A stretch of 45,899 nucleotides of DNA from Pueribacillus theae (GTDB taxonomy: Bacteria > Bacillota > Bacilli > Bacillales > UBA6769): contig NZ_QCZG01000030.1 of NCBI RefSeq assembly GCF_003097615.1, positions 1-45,899 of the forward strand, given 5' to 3'. This document shows positions 8,433-15,759 of this stretch, in pieces. The notes under the pieces are model-generated. The model worked only from the letters and a program-made list of their open reading frames with translations. It had not been told where the DNA came from and searched no databases. The first letter of the stretch is position 1, and the number at the start of each line of letters is the position of its first letter. Made by a program: the position numbers and the translations under genes.

Positions 8433-8473
8433 AAAAAAACGATTCCTTATGTTTGTAAGGGAATCGTTTTTTT
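8433..8473 (-). terminator. Terminator of the padR operon
   Basis: AAAAAAACGATTCC and GGAATCGTTTTTTT form a 14-bp stem with T-runs on both strands. On the minus strand it follows the small membrane-protein gene at 8558. Confidence 0.85.
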
Positions 8474-8557
8474 AATTAAGCTTATACCGCAATCGCGCCC
8501 GATTGTTGAAGATTGTTATTGAATTAAAGCCCTCGTTAGTGCAAAATATTTTTTCTT

Positions 8558-8815
8558 TTAACCAGCTATTCCGTAAGCCAATAATGTGAAATATGCTGAA
8601 ACCAATACCACACTATTACATAAAACGCCAATTATCCCCGATAGCCACCTCTTAGAAATTACAGCAAAAATTATTCCGAGCAGTGAAAGAGAGCCTAAAA
8701 TTATAGCCATTAACAGCAAATTTACATTAGGTCCTCTAAGAATCAAAAACACAATTACGCTAATCAATGCCATTAAAAAGGATAAAACTCCAAATTTATT
8801 CATCCCAATCCCCAT
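8558..8815 (-). CDS. Small three-helix membrane protein
   Basis: An 85-residue, very hydrophobic protein with three predicted membrane helices (about residues 8-27, 32-52 and 58-80) joined by short loops; no known family recognised. It is the last gene of the padR operon: its ATG8815 lies three bases past the stop of the preceding gene. A second ATG at 8803 is an alternative start with GGGG upstream. The operon suggests a role with the upstream membrane protein, perhaps an envelope-stress or transporter accessory; that is inference. Confidence 0.7.
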   Translation of the reverse strand: MGIGMNKFGVLSFLMALISVIVFLILRGPNVNLLLMAIILGSLSLLGIIFAVISKRWLSGIIGVLCNSVVLVSAYFTLLAYGIAG

Positions 8816-8817
8816 TA

Positions 8818-9624
8818 CTAAATGCTTACTTTCCTTTTTCCCATTAAAACATAAATCAAGTAACCGACAACATTTAATAAAGCAAAGACAATGCCCCAGC
8901 CAGCATTCAATCGTCTATGATGATAAGCATTGATTATTGCCCATATCGTAAATAAAACCCAATAAACACATACACTTAAATTCAGTAAAAGATACCCTGT
9001 TAGAGCATAACTTTTTGATTCAACCATAACTTCCCAGTTATCATTAATCATGCCATCAGAACGATAGTTTAAGAAAAAGTTAAATATCGGTTTTTCTCTA
9101 AAACTAAAATCTGGTTCTTCGTGTTTTCTGGAAACATGCTCACTATCATTTCCGTAATCCCTAACCTCAACAGCACTAACAGTTACCCCAGTAATGTTCT
9201 CATATGATTCTACAATTTCCCTAATATCAGTTTTATTTTGTTCGGTTATCGTATTCCCCAAACTGTTAATGATTTGCTCGCTGAATTGATAAGCCTCTCT
9301 TTGTTGGGTATTTTCAAGATATACAAAACTACCATATCCGATGAAACTTATTAGAAGAAAAGTTAATGCTACATAAAGCATCCATTTCGCAAATGTTTTT
9401 TGTATTTTAAATAATTGCCCCACAACAGAACGCATTTCTTTTTCTCCGCCAAATCGTTCAATCGCTATATTAATCGCTTCTTTTTCTGATTTCCCCTCTG
9501 ATTTTAACTCATGAACTGCTTCTAACAAATGACTTTTCATTTCTGCTTTTAATTCTTCTATTTCTTTTTTATTTCCGCCTACATTTTGATAAACTTCATC
9601 AACAAATAGATCAATTGGCTTCAT
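8818..9624 (-). CDS. Permease-prefix-domain / DUF1700-like membrane protein
   Basis: A 268-residue protein. Residues 1-65 (MKPIDLFVDEVYQNVGG, then EELKAEMKSHLLEAVHELKS and AIERFGGEKEM) are the cytoplasmic helical prefix typical of PadR-linked DUF1700/permease-prefix proteins. A membrane helix follows at about 80-102, an extracytoplasmic region of roughly 110 residues, and two C-terminal helices (about 205-228 and 240-262). ATG9624 is chosen because GGAAGGGGGAAAAAAAT precedes it and it overlaps the end of padR by 14 bases, a normal coupling in this gene pair. Probably a membrane target or sensor controlled by PadR; substrate unknown. Confidence 0.8.
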   Translation of the reverse strand: MKPIDLFVDEVYQNVGGNKKEIEELKAEMKSHLLEAVHELKSEGKSEKEAINIAIERFGGEKEMRSVVGQLFKIQKTFAKWMLYVALTFLLISFIGYGSFVYLENTQQREAYQFSEQIINSLGNTITEQNKTDIREIVESYENITGVTVSAVEVRDYGNDSEHVSRKHEEPDFSFREKPIFNFFLNYRSDGMINDNWEVMVESKSYALTGYLLLNLSVCVYWVLFTIWAIINAYHHRRLNAGWGIVFALLNVVGYLIYVLMGKRKVSI

Positions 9625-9961
9625 ATTTTTTTCCCCCTTCCAAAAACGAATCAATGATTTTTTTAACGAATTGCCATTCTTTACGCTTTTCTTCAAATCC
9701 TTCTTCACCAAGTGATGTGAGTTTATAATATTTCCTTCTTCCCCCTGGTCCTTGTTCGTCCCCCCAGTAAGAAGAAATCCACTTGTTCTTTTCCAGTCGC
9801 TTCAATGATAAATAAAGCGTACCTTCCTTTAATTCAAACTGTTCATCACTTTTTTCCCGAACCAATTTGGCTAACTCATAACCATACATATCCCTGCTAT
9901 GTAGTAACGACAGAATCAATGTGTCGATATGACCTTTCAAAACTTCTTTATTTACTTCCAA
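9611..9961 (-). CDS. PadR family transcriptional regulator
   Basis: A 116-residue PadR-type winged-helix regulator: the LKGHIDTLILSLLHSRDMYG helix, LKEGTLYLSLKRLEKNKWIS recognition region, SYWGDEQGPGGRRKYYKLTS wing and a C-terminal dimerisation helix. These are usually repressors of the adjacent membrane genes. I place the start at TTG9961, eight bases behind GGAGG; GTG9970 lies too close to that site. First gene of a three-gene operon; it probably represses its own promoter, which carries a palindrome. Confidence 0.9.
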   Translation of the reverse strand: MEVNKEVLKGHIDTLILSLLHSRDMYGYELAKLVREKSDEQFELKEGTLYLSLKRLEKNKWISSYWGDEQGPGGRRKYYKLTSLGEEGFEEKRKEWQFVKKIIDSFLEGGKKYEAN

Positions 9962-9980
9962 ATCATCCACCTCCTAAATT

Positions 9981-10010
9981 AGTTATAATTTATATTACTT
10001 AATAATGCAA
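9981..10010 (-). promoter_or_regulatory. padR promoter with overlapping palindrome
   Basis: On the minus strand TTGCAT (plus 10005-10010) and TATAAC (plus 9982-9987) are 17 bp apart. The imperfect palindrome AGTTATAATTTATATTACT (plus 9981-9999; AGTnATA-N5-TATnACT) covers the -10 box and is a good candidate PadR operator. Confidence 0.7.
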
Positions 10011-10268
10011 GGTATTCCTTTAAAAAAATATAAAATAAAAAGAGAAAAGTATCTAGAATGGCAGTGCATATGCTTTTCCTGCACAACATTACAGTGCTTT
10101 TCTTTTTCTTAAAGATTTCTTATTTTTTTAATGTCTTTATTTCACTAACCTGGCCCGTTTGTTTAATTGTATTATCTCTTAATTCCAATAGAGTAGAGTC
10201 TATTGGGACAGACATAAAATCGTGCAAAATAGGAATTTATAAAGTCTCATACGACTTGTCTCGAAACT

Positions 10269-10613
10269 CTTACCGTTGTAAATTCGCATTTTCCTGATGC
10301 TACCCCCATAAGAAACCCCTTTAGACAAATTACATCCAAAGGGGTAAAGCTTCGCAACATTTTTATAAACATCGCATCTTTTTTATAAGCATCGCAACTT
10401 TATTTCAAAGCCACAACAAATGTGGCTTTGGAATAAAGTTTGATCAAAGATACCTCACAAACCTATATTTTACGTTAAATAAAATTAACCCATTTTGAAT
10501 ATAGATTGATCAAAACGGGTTAATTCCTTGTGAAACACAATGCAATTTTTATAAAAAAGATTGATCAATTTCTGGCTATGATCTTCCACAAACGCGCCCT
10601 TTTGCGGAAGATT
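10269..10613. repeat. Composite iterated element, full copy
   Basis: In order: 36-bp arm inverted relative to 8385-8420 (10269-10304); hairpin ACCCCTTT...AAAGGGGT (about 10315-10347); three 20-bp units (10356-10375, 10376-10395, 10396-10415), each with a C-T-T/A-T-rich first half; loop ACAAA; and a 20-bp arm complementary to the last unit (10421-10440) ending in AAAGTTTGATCAAA. Then come a second hairpin (10483-10498 with 10510-10525, one mismatch), an inverted unit ATAAAAAAGATTGATCAA, and the terminal hairpin TCTTCCACAAACGCGCCC...GCGGAAGA (about 10582-10612). Nothing else is seen in 9962-10659. Confidence 0.8.
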
Positions 10614-10659
10614 ATTTCAATTTTCATTGGAGAAAATCCCCTGTTACTTTAAAAAGGAA

Positions 10660-10968
10660 TTATTTAAACTGCTCAAAGTATTCTTTTGGATTCGAAATGT
10701 TGTTTTCAACAAAGAACTTTGCTTCGGTCTTAAACATTCTTATGTGGGACTCCTCATTCATAGAAATTTCTTTTAGCTCCTCGACGCTTCCTTCAACCTC
10801 CACTGACTCAAAATTTAGATCCACAATAACAGTCATATAAATTTTATCATTGTATGAAACGGTTCCAGTAACTTGTTTATTTCTCAAATCAACCAATGGA
10901 TATTCAATCTTAATACCTACTGGTCTGAATAAGGTATATCCTTCATTAGAATTATTATTTATCGTCAC
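10660..10968 (-). CDS. Hypothetical protein, 102 residues
   Basis: A soluble mixed alpha/beta protein (EYPLVDLRNKQVTGTVSYND, KIYMTVIVDLNFESVEVEGS, C-terminal FVENNISNPKEYFEQFK) without signal or membrane segment; no family recognised. GTG10968 is chosen because TAGGTGGAGG ends five bases before it; a GTG at 10980 lies inside that site. It is a lone gene with the composite element after its stop and a CGCCC-class hairpin upstream (near 11041). Confidence 0.65.
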   Translation of the reverse strand: MTINNNSNEGYTLFRPVGIKIEYPLVDLRNKQVTGTVSYNDKIYMTVIVDLNFESVEVEGSVEELKEISMNEESHIRMFKTEAKFFVENNISNPKEYFEQFK

Positions 10969-11081
10969 TTGAACCTCCACCTATCCTGTGTCTATAAAAT
11001 GGCCCTTGTCCTCTGTACCGGGCACCGATTCCTCTTTCGGAATGGCGCCCTTTAACAGAAGACTCGTTTTCAAGATAATCT

Positions 11082-11378
11082 TTATTCCTCATCTCCAAAG
11101 TCAATCATCACTCCAACAACCTCTTTAGAAATGTTATATTTTACTTTCACCTCGTACATTCCGTCACCGTAACCAGACATTGAAACCGCACCACCTGGAA
11201 CAACTCCCCCTTGTGCATCTGAAGCAACCACATCACAACATGCAACATAATATTTTAATCCAATTTCATCAACCTCTATCTCATAAACATTTTTTACTTC
11301 ATATTGGATGGCTTCATCTCTACCGAATACTGCAAGATCAAAGATTCCAGCTTGTGCAGAGTCAACGGCAATCGTCGT
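11082..11378 (-). pseudogene. 3' fragment of a DUF4241-like protein gene, joined to a group II intron
   Basis: The conceptual reading TIAVDSAQAGIFDLAVFGRD, then EIEVDEIGLKYYVACCDVVA and SMSGYGDGMYEVKVKYNISK, ending MIDFGDEE-stop. The pattern VDSxQAGIFD...GDGxYEV is seen in DUF4241-like and related small proteins of Bacillales; I hold the family name loosely. It lacks its start. At the 5' side it is fused, within about ten bases near 11378, to the reverse-transcriptase frame of a group II intron in another reading frame. Confidence 0.6.
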
Positions 11379-11746
11379 GTTTTTCCATTTGTCTTTGGAA
11401 TAAAGACCCGCCGAACTGCTTGGGGTTTATAGTGTTCAAACATTCGTTGTATCTTCGATATAACTTCTGATACAGACAATTGCTTTATATCTTCAATCGT
11501 TAATCCATCATATCCAGCCGTTGTACTTCCGGTATTTCGTTTAATATTCCGATAAGCTAACCGAATATTTTCGTCTGATTGCATTAAATCGAGTAATCCA
11601 TAAAAATTTTGACCATTAGCACTTCGAGCATATAAGGAATCAAAATGAGATTGCATATCATAATACTCATTGTGCCTCAGTTTCTTTCGTTTTAACAAGT
11701 CGGTGGCTCTTGGAGCTGAACCTCTATTAGTCTTACAAGAACCTTA
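11379..11746 (-). pseudogene. ltrA: Group II intron reverse transcriptase/maturase (LtrA-like), N-terminal fragment
   Basis: Reads GSAPRATDLLKRKKLRHNEY, then YDMQSHFDSLYARSANGQNF, YGLLDLMQSDENIRLAYRNI, NTGSTTAGYDGLTI and AVRRVFIPKTNGKT. This is the RT-0 region and entry to RT-1 of bacterial group II intron proteins. After NGKT the expected RPLGIP is lost and the frame runs into foreign sequence (RRLPLTLHKLESL...). The catalytic YADD box is absent. TTG11698 is not a credible start; in relatives the protein begins about 15 residues earlier. Confidence 0.85.
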
Positions 11747-12451
11747 TTAATCGTTGAAGGACTGCCTTGAATGGTGAATGAATCTTTTATTAGTCTAGTG
11801 GCTATCCCTCCACGTTGATTACACGCTTCAATGGTACTGTGCCACAACTTTCACTGATATAAAAGAAAGTTATATAACCCCTAATCTCACAATTATTTTC
11901 CTTTCTAACGCTTCATTGAGAGTAAGCTCTCCACGTTACCAGCTTACCACGTTGAATATCCTCTATTATGGAACAAACTTAGGTGCCTCCTATGAGCCTG
12001 TTAGCATTACATGTGCCTGTAACACAAGATGGACTTTTATATTGCGGATTCTTACTCATCCACAGCTAACCTCACATATAGTGATATACACATTTCTATG
12101 TATTGCCAGTCTAGACCCGTACATTCGGAGGTTCGCCAGCAATATAGTTTATTGTCCTATTTCATTGCATTCTCACCATATTTGTTCAACCCAAGCATCA
12201 TGATTTACGCCGCCCCATCGGGTAGGGTTTCGTCAACCGGACTGTTACGGTAAATTCTCACGCCTATTAGCCGAGCTTATAACACGCTTTTCCTTACTAA
12301 ACAGCGTGCTATTCGACGCAGGGGAAGCCTTTCAGAACGTTACCTCCTCATTCGGCACCTTGATAATATCCTTCAATTTAAATCATAAATTACCTGACCT
12401 TTACCGAGATTGTGTTAACCACATCTCATTTGAGTCAGGAACGTGTCGCAC
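11379..12451 (-). mobile_element. Group II intron, 5' portion (ribozyme domains I-IV start plus RT N-terminus)
   Basis: On the minus strand the element opens with GTGCGACACGTTCCTGACTC at 12451, fitting the GUGCG-type 5' end of group II introns, followed by about 700 nt of non-coding sequence expected for domains I-III and then the maturase frame. It ends abruptly at about 11379. RT motifs 1-7, the X/En domains and ribozyme domains V-VI are lost, so it cannot splice or move by itself. The insertion point lies beside a CGCCC-class hairpin (ATGGCCCGATTACGGCAC, 12459-12476). Confidence 0.8.
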
Positions 12452-12577
12452 CAACTAAATGGCCCGATTACGGCACAGCCATATTAAATTAACGCGTCCT
12501 ATTGCTGAATCTTGTTTTTATAAAAACAACTGACCTTATTTGCATTGCCCTCGTTAGTCCTATTTTAACTAACTACT

Positions 12578-12709
12578 TCACCAAATGTTCGCTATTAAGC
12601 GAATTATCATTCTTGGTATAAACATTAAGATGTTCCATACCACTTCAAATATGGATTCAATTAAGGTATCTTTAAAAAAGCCGTCTCTATTTCTTTTTTT
12701 ATTTTTCAT
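12578..12709 (-). CDS. Small basic/amphipathic protein, 43 residues
   Basis: A short frame not overlapping any other gene: MKNKKRNRDGFFKDTLIESI then FEVVWNILMFIPRMIIRLIA and NIW. It has a strongly basic N-terminus followed by one amphipathic or membrane helix, a shape common among small Bacillus membrane peptides. GGGAG lies eight bases before the ATG. No family is recognised. It sits between a group II intron remnant and a repeat array; a CGCCC-class hairpin variant (CCCTCGTTAGTCC, near 12548) follows its stop. It may be a real small protein or a remnant; coding pattern and start site favour the first. Confidence 0.55.
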   Translation of the reverse strand: MKNKKRNRDGFFKDTLIESIFEVVWNILMFIPRMIIRLIANIW

Positions 12710-12792
12710 CTTCTGACTCCCAATCAATTAGTGAAAATCATCATAATTCCTTCACCCATAACGCTTTTCTTTAAATGATTTATACAACAATC

Positions 12793-12956
12793 TGGCCCGT
12801 TTGCGGTATAACCTTATATTACTATTACCACAAGAATCCCCTTTAGAAAAGCATTTCCGAAGGGGAAAAACGGTGCAACTTTTTTATAAACAGTTAATCT
12901 TTTTTATAAACGGTCGAACTTTTTTACAAACCGTTAAACTTTATTTCAAAGCCACA
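12793..12956. repeat. Composite iterated element: module plus four 20-bp units
   Basis: 12793-12835 is a direct repeat of 8342-8384, followed by hairpin-like CCCCTTT...GAAGGGG (12839-12865). Then four tandem units of exactly 20 bp: 12877-12896, 12897-12916, 12917-12936 and 12937-12956 (first unit AACTTTTTTATAAACAGTTA). The last unit, AACTTTATTTCAAAGCCACA, is identical to the last unit at 10396-10415. The central loop and inverted half are missing; the array runs straight into a gene end. Confidence 0.85.
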
Positions 12957-13224
12957 TCATAGCTTCATCAGCAGTAGTAACTCTTTTCCTATTCCAATGG
13001 GCTGCGATTTTTAATGCATAATTTTTATTTAATTTCATGTCACTTTTAATCAAGATATAATGAATTAAAACATTGATAGCCTCATTACTTAGACCGATTT
13101 CCCTTATTTCTTTAATCAGCTTCAGGTCAGCTTCAATTGGTTTGCTGCCTTTTTGCAAATCCATCAAAAATTCTTCAGGAGTTACCGTTTTAAAATACTC
13201 AATTAACTTCTCTCGTTTAGTCAT
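12946..13224 (-). CDS. DnaB_2 (DnaD/DnaB helicase-loader C-terminal) domain fragment
   Basis: A 92-residue protein that is essentially one DDBH2-type domain: EFLMDLQKGSKPIEADLKLI, GLSNEAINVLIHYILIKSDM, LNKNYALKIAAHWNRKRVTT, ADEAM. This matches the C-terminal domain of the Bacillus primosomal helicase-loader DnaB (470 residues, normally beside dnaI), which binds single-stranded DNA. Here it stands alone. ATG13224 has AAAGGTG nine bases upstream. The last codons (ATG TGG CTT TGA) come from the adjacent 20-bp repeat unit, so the natural 3' end is lost. It is probably a duplicated fragment; a stand-alone DNA-binding role is possible but unproven. Confidence 0.7.
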   Translation of the reverse strand: MTKREKLIEYFKTVTPEEFLMDLQKGSKPIEADLKLIKEIREIGLSNEAINVLIHYILIKSDMKLNKNYALKIAAHWNRKRVTTADEAMMWL

Positions 13225-13251
13225 AAATAAACTCACCTTTACTAAGAATAT

Positions 13252-13284
13252 TTCGCTTAAGCGAATAAGGAAGGCTTAAGCCTT
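13252..13284. repeat. Twin 14-bp palindromes after the recombinase gene, copy 1
   Basis: TTCGCTTAAGCGAA (13252-13265) and AAGGCTTAAGCCTT (13271-13284), both perfect, are separated by five bases. The same pair lies at 16007-16039 behind the second recombinase copy. Both centre on CTTAAG. It may be a terminator pair, a recombination site or a regulator site. Confidence 0.75.
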
Positions 13285-13290
13285 CAAGGT

Positions 13291-13851
13291 TTACAAGGAA
13301 AAGTCGTCAAGTACATCATCAATCATATCATCCGATATACCGATATAACGCAACGTGACGGATGGCGAAGAATGACCAAAAATCCTTTGCAGCATGGCAA
13401 CATCTTTATGCTCTTGATAGAAATGATAACCGAAAGTTTTTCTTAACGTATGAGTTCCAATCGGTCCCGGAATATTACATGCCGCAGCTGCTTCATTTAA
13501 AATCTGCGACGCTTGGCCACGGCCAATCGGACGATTTCCTTTTCTTGATGCAAATAAATAATCGGAATCAGCCATCGTTCGGGTGTATTTCTCAGTCTCA
13601 TTTTTTAAAGCATCTGTCATTTTGATTCGCCTTGCTTTACGGGTCTTTTTCTCCTTTAATCGTAAATGATCCACATTCCGGACGTCCATCACACGCAAGG
13701 GAAGAATGTCACTGATGCGAAGCCCACTGTTAATTCCAAAGACAAACAGGAAATAATCCCGGTACGATTGATGCAAAAGATATTCTTTCATGTTTTTAAT
13801 GTCCTCTTTACTGCGGATAGGTTCAACAGCATTTTGCCCTTGTCGAGTCAT
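13291..13851 (-). CDS. Tyrosine recombinase / site-specific integrase, YoeC-like
   Basis: A 186-residue catalytic-domain-only tyrosine recombinase. It has the active-site Arg in INSGLRISDILPLRV, the beta-hairpin Lys region (KEKKTRKARRIKM), HTLRKTF (H-x-x-R), the GHSSPSVTLRYIG segment with second His and the Tyr nucleophile. It lacks an arm-binding N-terminal domain, as in the small Bacillus integrases such as YoeC and Xer-like cassette recombinases. ATG13851 lies behind GGAAGGAGATTTAAA. Upstream is TATCACAAAATGAACGT, also found (twice, slightly varied) before the second copy. A damaged duplicate lies at 16046-16599 in the same orientation. Confidence 0.9.
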   Translation of the reverse strand: MTRQGQNAVEPIRSKEDIKNMKEYLLHQSYRDYFLFVFGINSGLRISDILPLRVMDVRNVDHLRLKEKKTRKARRIKMTDALKNETEKYTRTMADSDYLFASRKGNRPIGRGQASQILNEAAAACNIPGPIGTHTLRKTFGYHFYQEHKDVAMLQRIFGHSSPSVTLRYIGISDDMIDDVLDDFSL

Positions 13852-13899
13852 TCATTTTAAATCTCCTTCCATGATCTAACTATCACAAAATGAACGTTA

Positions 13900-14059
13900 A
13901 ATTTTTCTTTCCAACTCCAATAAATGTAAATTGACAATAAAGTTATTTAATTTTAAAACATCAAACCTACATACCCCCGTTTTGATTTTAGAACGGGGGT
14001 AAAATAGAGTTGTTTAATTTTTGTTGTAAAATACATCAATTGGTTTAAAAATATAACAA
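13900..14059. repeat. Composite iterated element, hairpin variant
   Basis: Carries CAATAAAGTTATTTAATTTT, then hairpin ACCCCCGTT/AACGGGGGT (13973-13981, 13992-14000), then ATAGAGTTGTTTAATTTTTG. It has the same order as at 434-582 but a different stem sequence. It runs into the 108-bp repeat copy B. Confidence 0.65.
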
Positions 14060-14167
14060 CCCTTTAATGGAATAACTAACATATGGACTCATTCCTAAAA
14101 TCACCAAATTGTTATTTAACTAAAGCACTTGTTTGGTAAATTGAAAAAATTCCCAATCATTTTTAAC
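14060..14167. repeat. 108-bp direct repeat, copy B
   Basis: Partner of 6578-6685, same orientation, matching to TTTTTAAC and then diverging. The flanking sequence on the right leads into a transposase remnant after about 120 bp. Together with the preceding element it fills 13852-14287, where no gene is seen. Confidence 0.85.
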
Positions 14168-14287
14168 ACAAAAAGAAAATAATTCTGCATTTCGAGACGC
14201 CTTTCAATCAAACCATTAAAAAAGTACCCCAAACACTAGTATAGTTGGTTTTGCAAGAGCACAATAGCCAGTCGAAAGAGGCTCCTT

Positions 14288-14514
14288 ATGGTGAATAGTT
14301 ATACCACATACTCGGCAGGCATCGGAAGGATTTCAATCGATCCGGCATTAAAAAATGCAACTCTCAGTTTGGCGGGGCTTTGCCGATGCTTGACTATATA
14401 CAGAAAATAAAGCTTGCGGATTTTTTGAAGGAGCATCTAACCATCGCAAAACAAGGTGGGAAATATCCCCTTCATTTAGCAACTTTGGCAGTGATTATTG
14501 GACGTCTGCTGTGA
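14288..14514 (+). pseudogene. Transposase-like N-terminal remnant with frameshift
   Basis: ATG14288 has GAGGCTCCTT before it. The frame reads MVNSYTTYSAGIGRISIDPA (then LKNATLS) and, after a one-base shift, GGALPMLDYIQKIKLADFLK, EHLTIAKQGGKYPLHLATLA, VIIGRLL-stop. This has the look of the N-terminal domain of an IS1380- or IS4-like transposase; the exact family is not secure. Beyond the stop a further out-of-frame stretch to about 14680 may belong to it. The catalytic core is missing. Confidence 0.5.
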
Positions 14515-14686
14515 ATTGAAAGGGCTAAGCCATGCAACTTATAAAGATTTTACCGCAAGAAACCTTCATTTCAAACCTTATTGGACAATACATTTCTTTG
14601 ACAGAAGGAACATCATCGCCAAATCCGTACAAGCGGCGTCGGTGCCGGTACCACCCCTTATACATGACATGAATTTTGGCTTGTTT

Positions 14687-15496
14687 TTATGTCGCCCTTC
14701 TAATCTCGTCCCAATCAACCTCTTTGCTTTTTTTACGAATAAGGACGATTACCAAAACGGCGGTTAATATGACAAAAAGGGTATTTGGCAACCACGCCCG
14801 CCGCACTTCATCGATATTTGTATAAGCTAAAAACGCCGGATCCGGTATGTTAAACAACATCAAGGCTATTGCAAAGGAATTGTTCAAGATATGGAGCAGT
14901 ATGGGCCACCACAAATTGCGGGTTTTAAAATAAATAAGCGATAAAATGACGCCGAATGCAAAAGCCCCGATTGGATCCATATGTAAAATAGCGAACATGC
15001 CATTGGCAATGATGATAGCGGCTATGGGTGATTTGAATTTTGCAGACAGCCGGTTTAAAAATAGTCCCCGAAAAATCAACTCCTCGGCGACAGGACCGAT
15101 GATACAAATGTATAACACCATGAAGAAAAATAACAAGCCCTGTTCGGGAAATAATTCATCTTCTTGTAGTAAAAAATCAACCGCGCTAGGGAACGTATAA
15201 GACAGAGCAAAATTGAGCAGCCAGAACGCACCCAAGGAGAAAATGATGAGTAGTACGATGATCCCAATCAGGCGGGGCAATTGGTTTAGTGTTCCCTGGG
15301 GTCGTATGATTTCCGAGAAAGTCATCCCCTGTTTTTTCAACTGGTGCCGCATCCAAATGATAGGATAAAAGCCGAGTACTGTGTAGGAGAGGCCAAACAT
15401 AAATAAATCATCGTTATCTATGTCGAAAACAAGTAAAACCCCCGCGAAAACGAGCAGACCAAATAAGAAAAAGTAACGTATTTTCAAGGTTGTCAA
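14687..15496 (-). CDS. CPBP family intramembrane glutamic endopeptidase
   Basis: A polytopic protein of about 269 residues with around eight membrane helices. The CPBP (CAAX protease and bacteriocin-processing, ABI) signature is complete: EELIFRG (Glu-Glu-x-x-x-Arg), FAILHMD (second-motif His) and LLHILNN (third-motif His/Asn). These Rce1-like proteases cleave membrane-embedded substrates and often serve in bacteriocin self-immunity. TTG15496 is placed nine bases behind AAAGGGG; the frame is open further up, but that part overlaps a gene fragment on the opposite strand. Function here is unknown; no bacteriocin gene is seen nearby. Confidence 0.85.
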   Translation of the reverse strand: MTTLKIRYFFLFGLLVFAGVLLVFDIDNDDLFMFGLSYTVLGFYPIIWMRHQLKKQGMTFSEIIRPQGTLNQLPRLIGIIVLLIIFSLGAFWLLNFALSYTFPSAVDFLLQEDELFPEQGLLFFFMVLYICIIGPVAEELIFRGLFLNRLSAKFKSPIAAIIIANGMFAILHMDPIGAFAFGVILSLIYFKTRNLWWPILLHILNNSFAIALMLFNIPDPAFLAYTNIDEVRRAWLPNTLFVILTAVLVIVLIRKKSKEVDWDEIRRAT

Positions 15497-15552
15497 TAAA
15501 AACATCCCCTTTGCTAAATCTGGATGTAACATAATTTGTTGTTCCAGATGAT

Positions 15553-15759
15553 ATGGCGGAAACATTACATGGTAATCTTCATGGATTTGCGAAAATCAAA
15601 TCAAATTCTTTAAAAATACGAATCATTTATAGACCTGTTGAAGATGAAGTCATTCGGATGGAAATTGTGGCAATTGGTCCAAGGGATAAAGATAAAGCAT
15701 ACAGATTAGCTGCTAAACGTTTAGAAAAGTTCTTCCGTTATATGGATGAAAAAAATTAA
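15553..15759 (+). pseudogene. RelE/ParE-type toxin, C-terminal fragment
   Basis: AETLHGNLHGFAKIKSNSLK, then IRIIYRPVEDEVIRMEIVAI and GPRDKDKAYRLAAKRLEKFF is the C-terminal two thirds of a RelE/ParE-fold mRNA interferase (the IRIIYR strand and GxRDKDxxY motif). The family is about 90-110 residues; 68 remain. The frame is open for only a few codons above ATG15553, then a stop; no ribosome binding site is seen. The toxin is probably inactive. Confidence 0.7.

Noticed and set aside
10058-10297. 79-codon plus-strand frame
   Set aside because: No ribosome binding site; overlaps a repeat arm shared with 8385-8420 that is non-coding there.
10396-10440. Palindromes with AACAAATG as integron attC sites
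   Set aside because: No integron-type integrase with its extra alpha-helix motif and no GTTRRRY/RYYYAAC core pair; the cassette-like appearance remains only a speculation.
11180-11470. Plus-strand frame rich in His and Leu
   Set aside because: Lies opposite two recognisable minus-strand gene fragments.
12877-12956. Tandem 20-bp units as a CRISPR array
   Set aside because: The units follow each other without spacers, are imperfect, and no cas gene is near.
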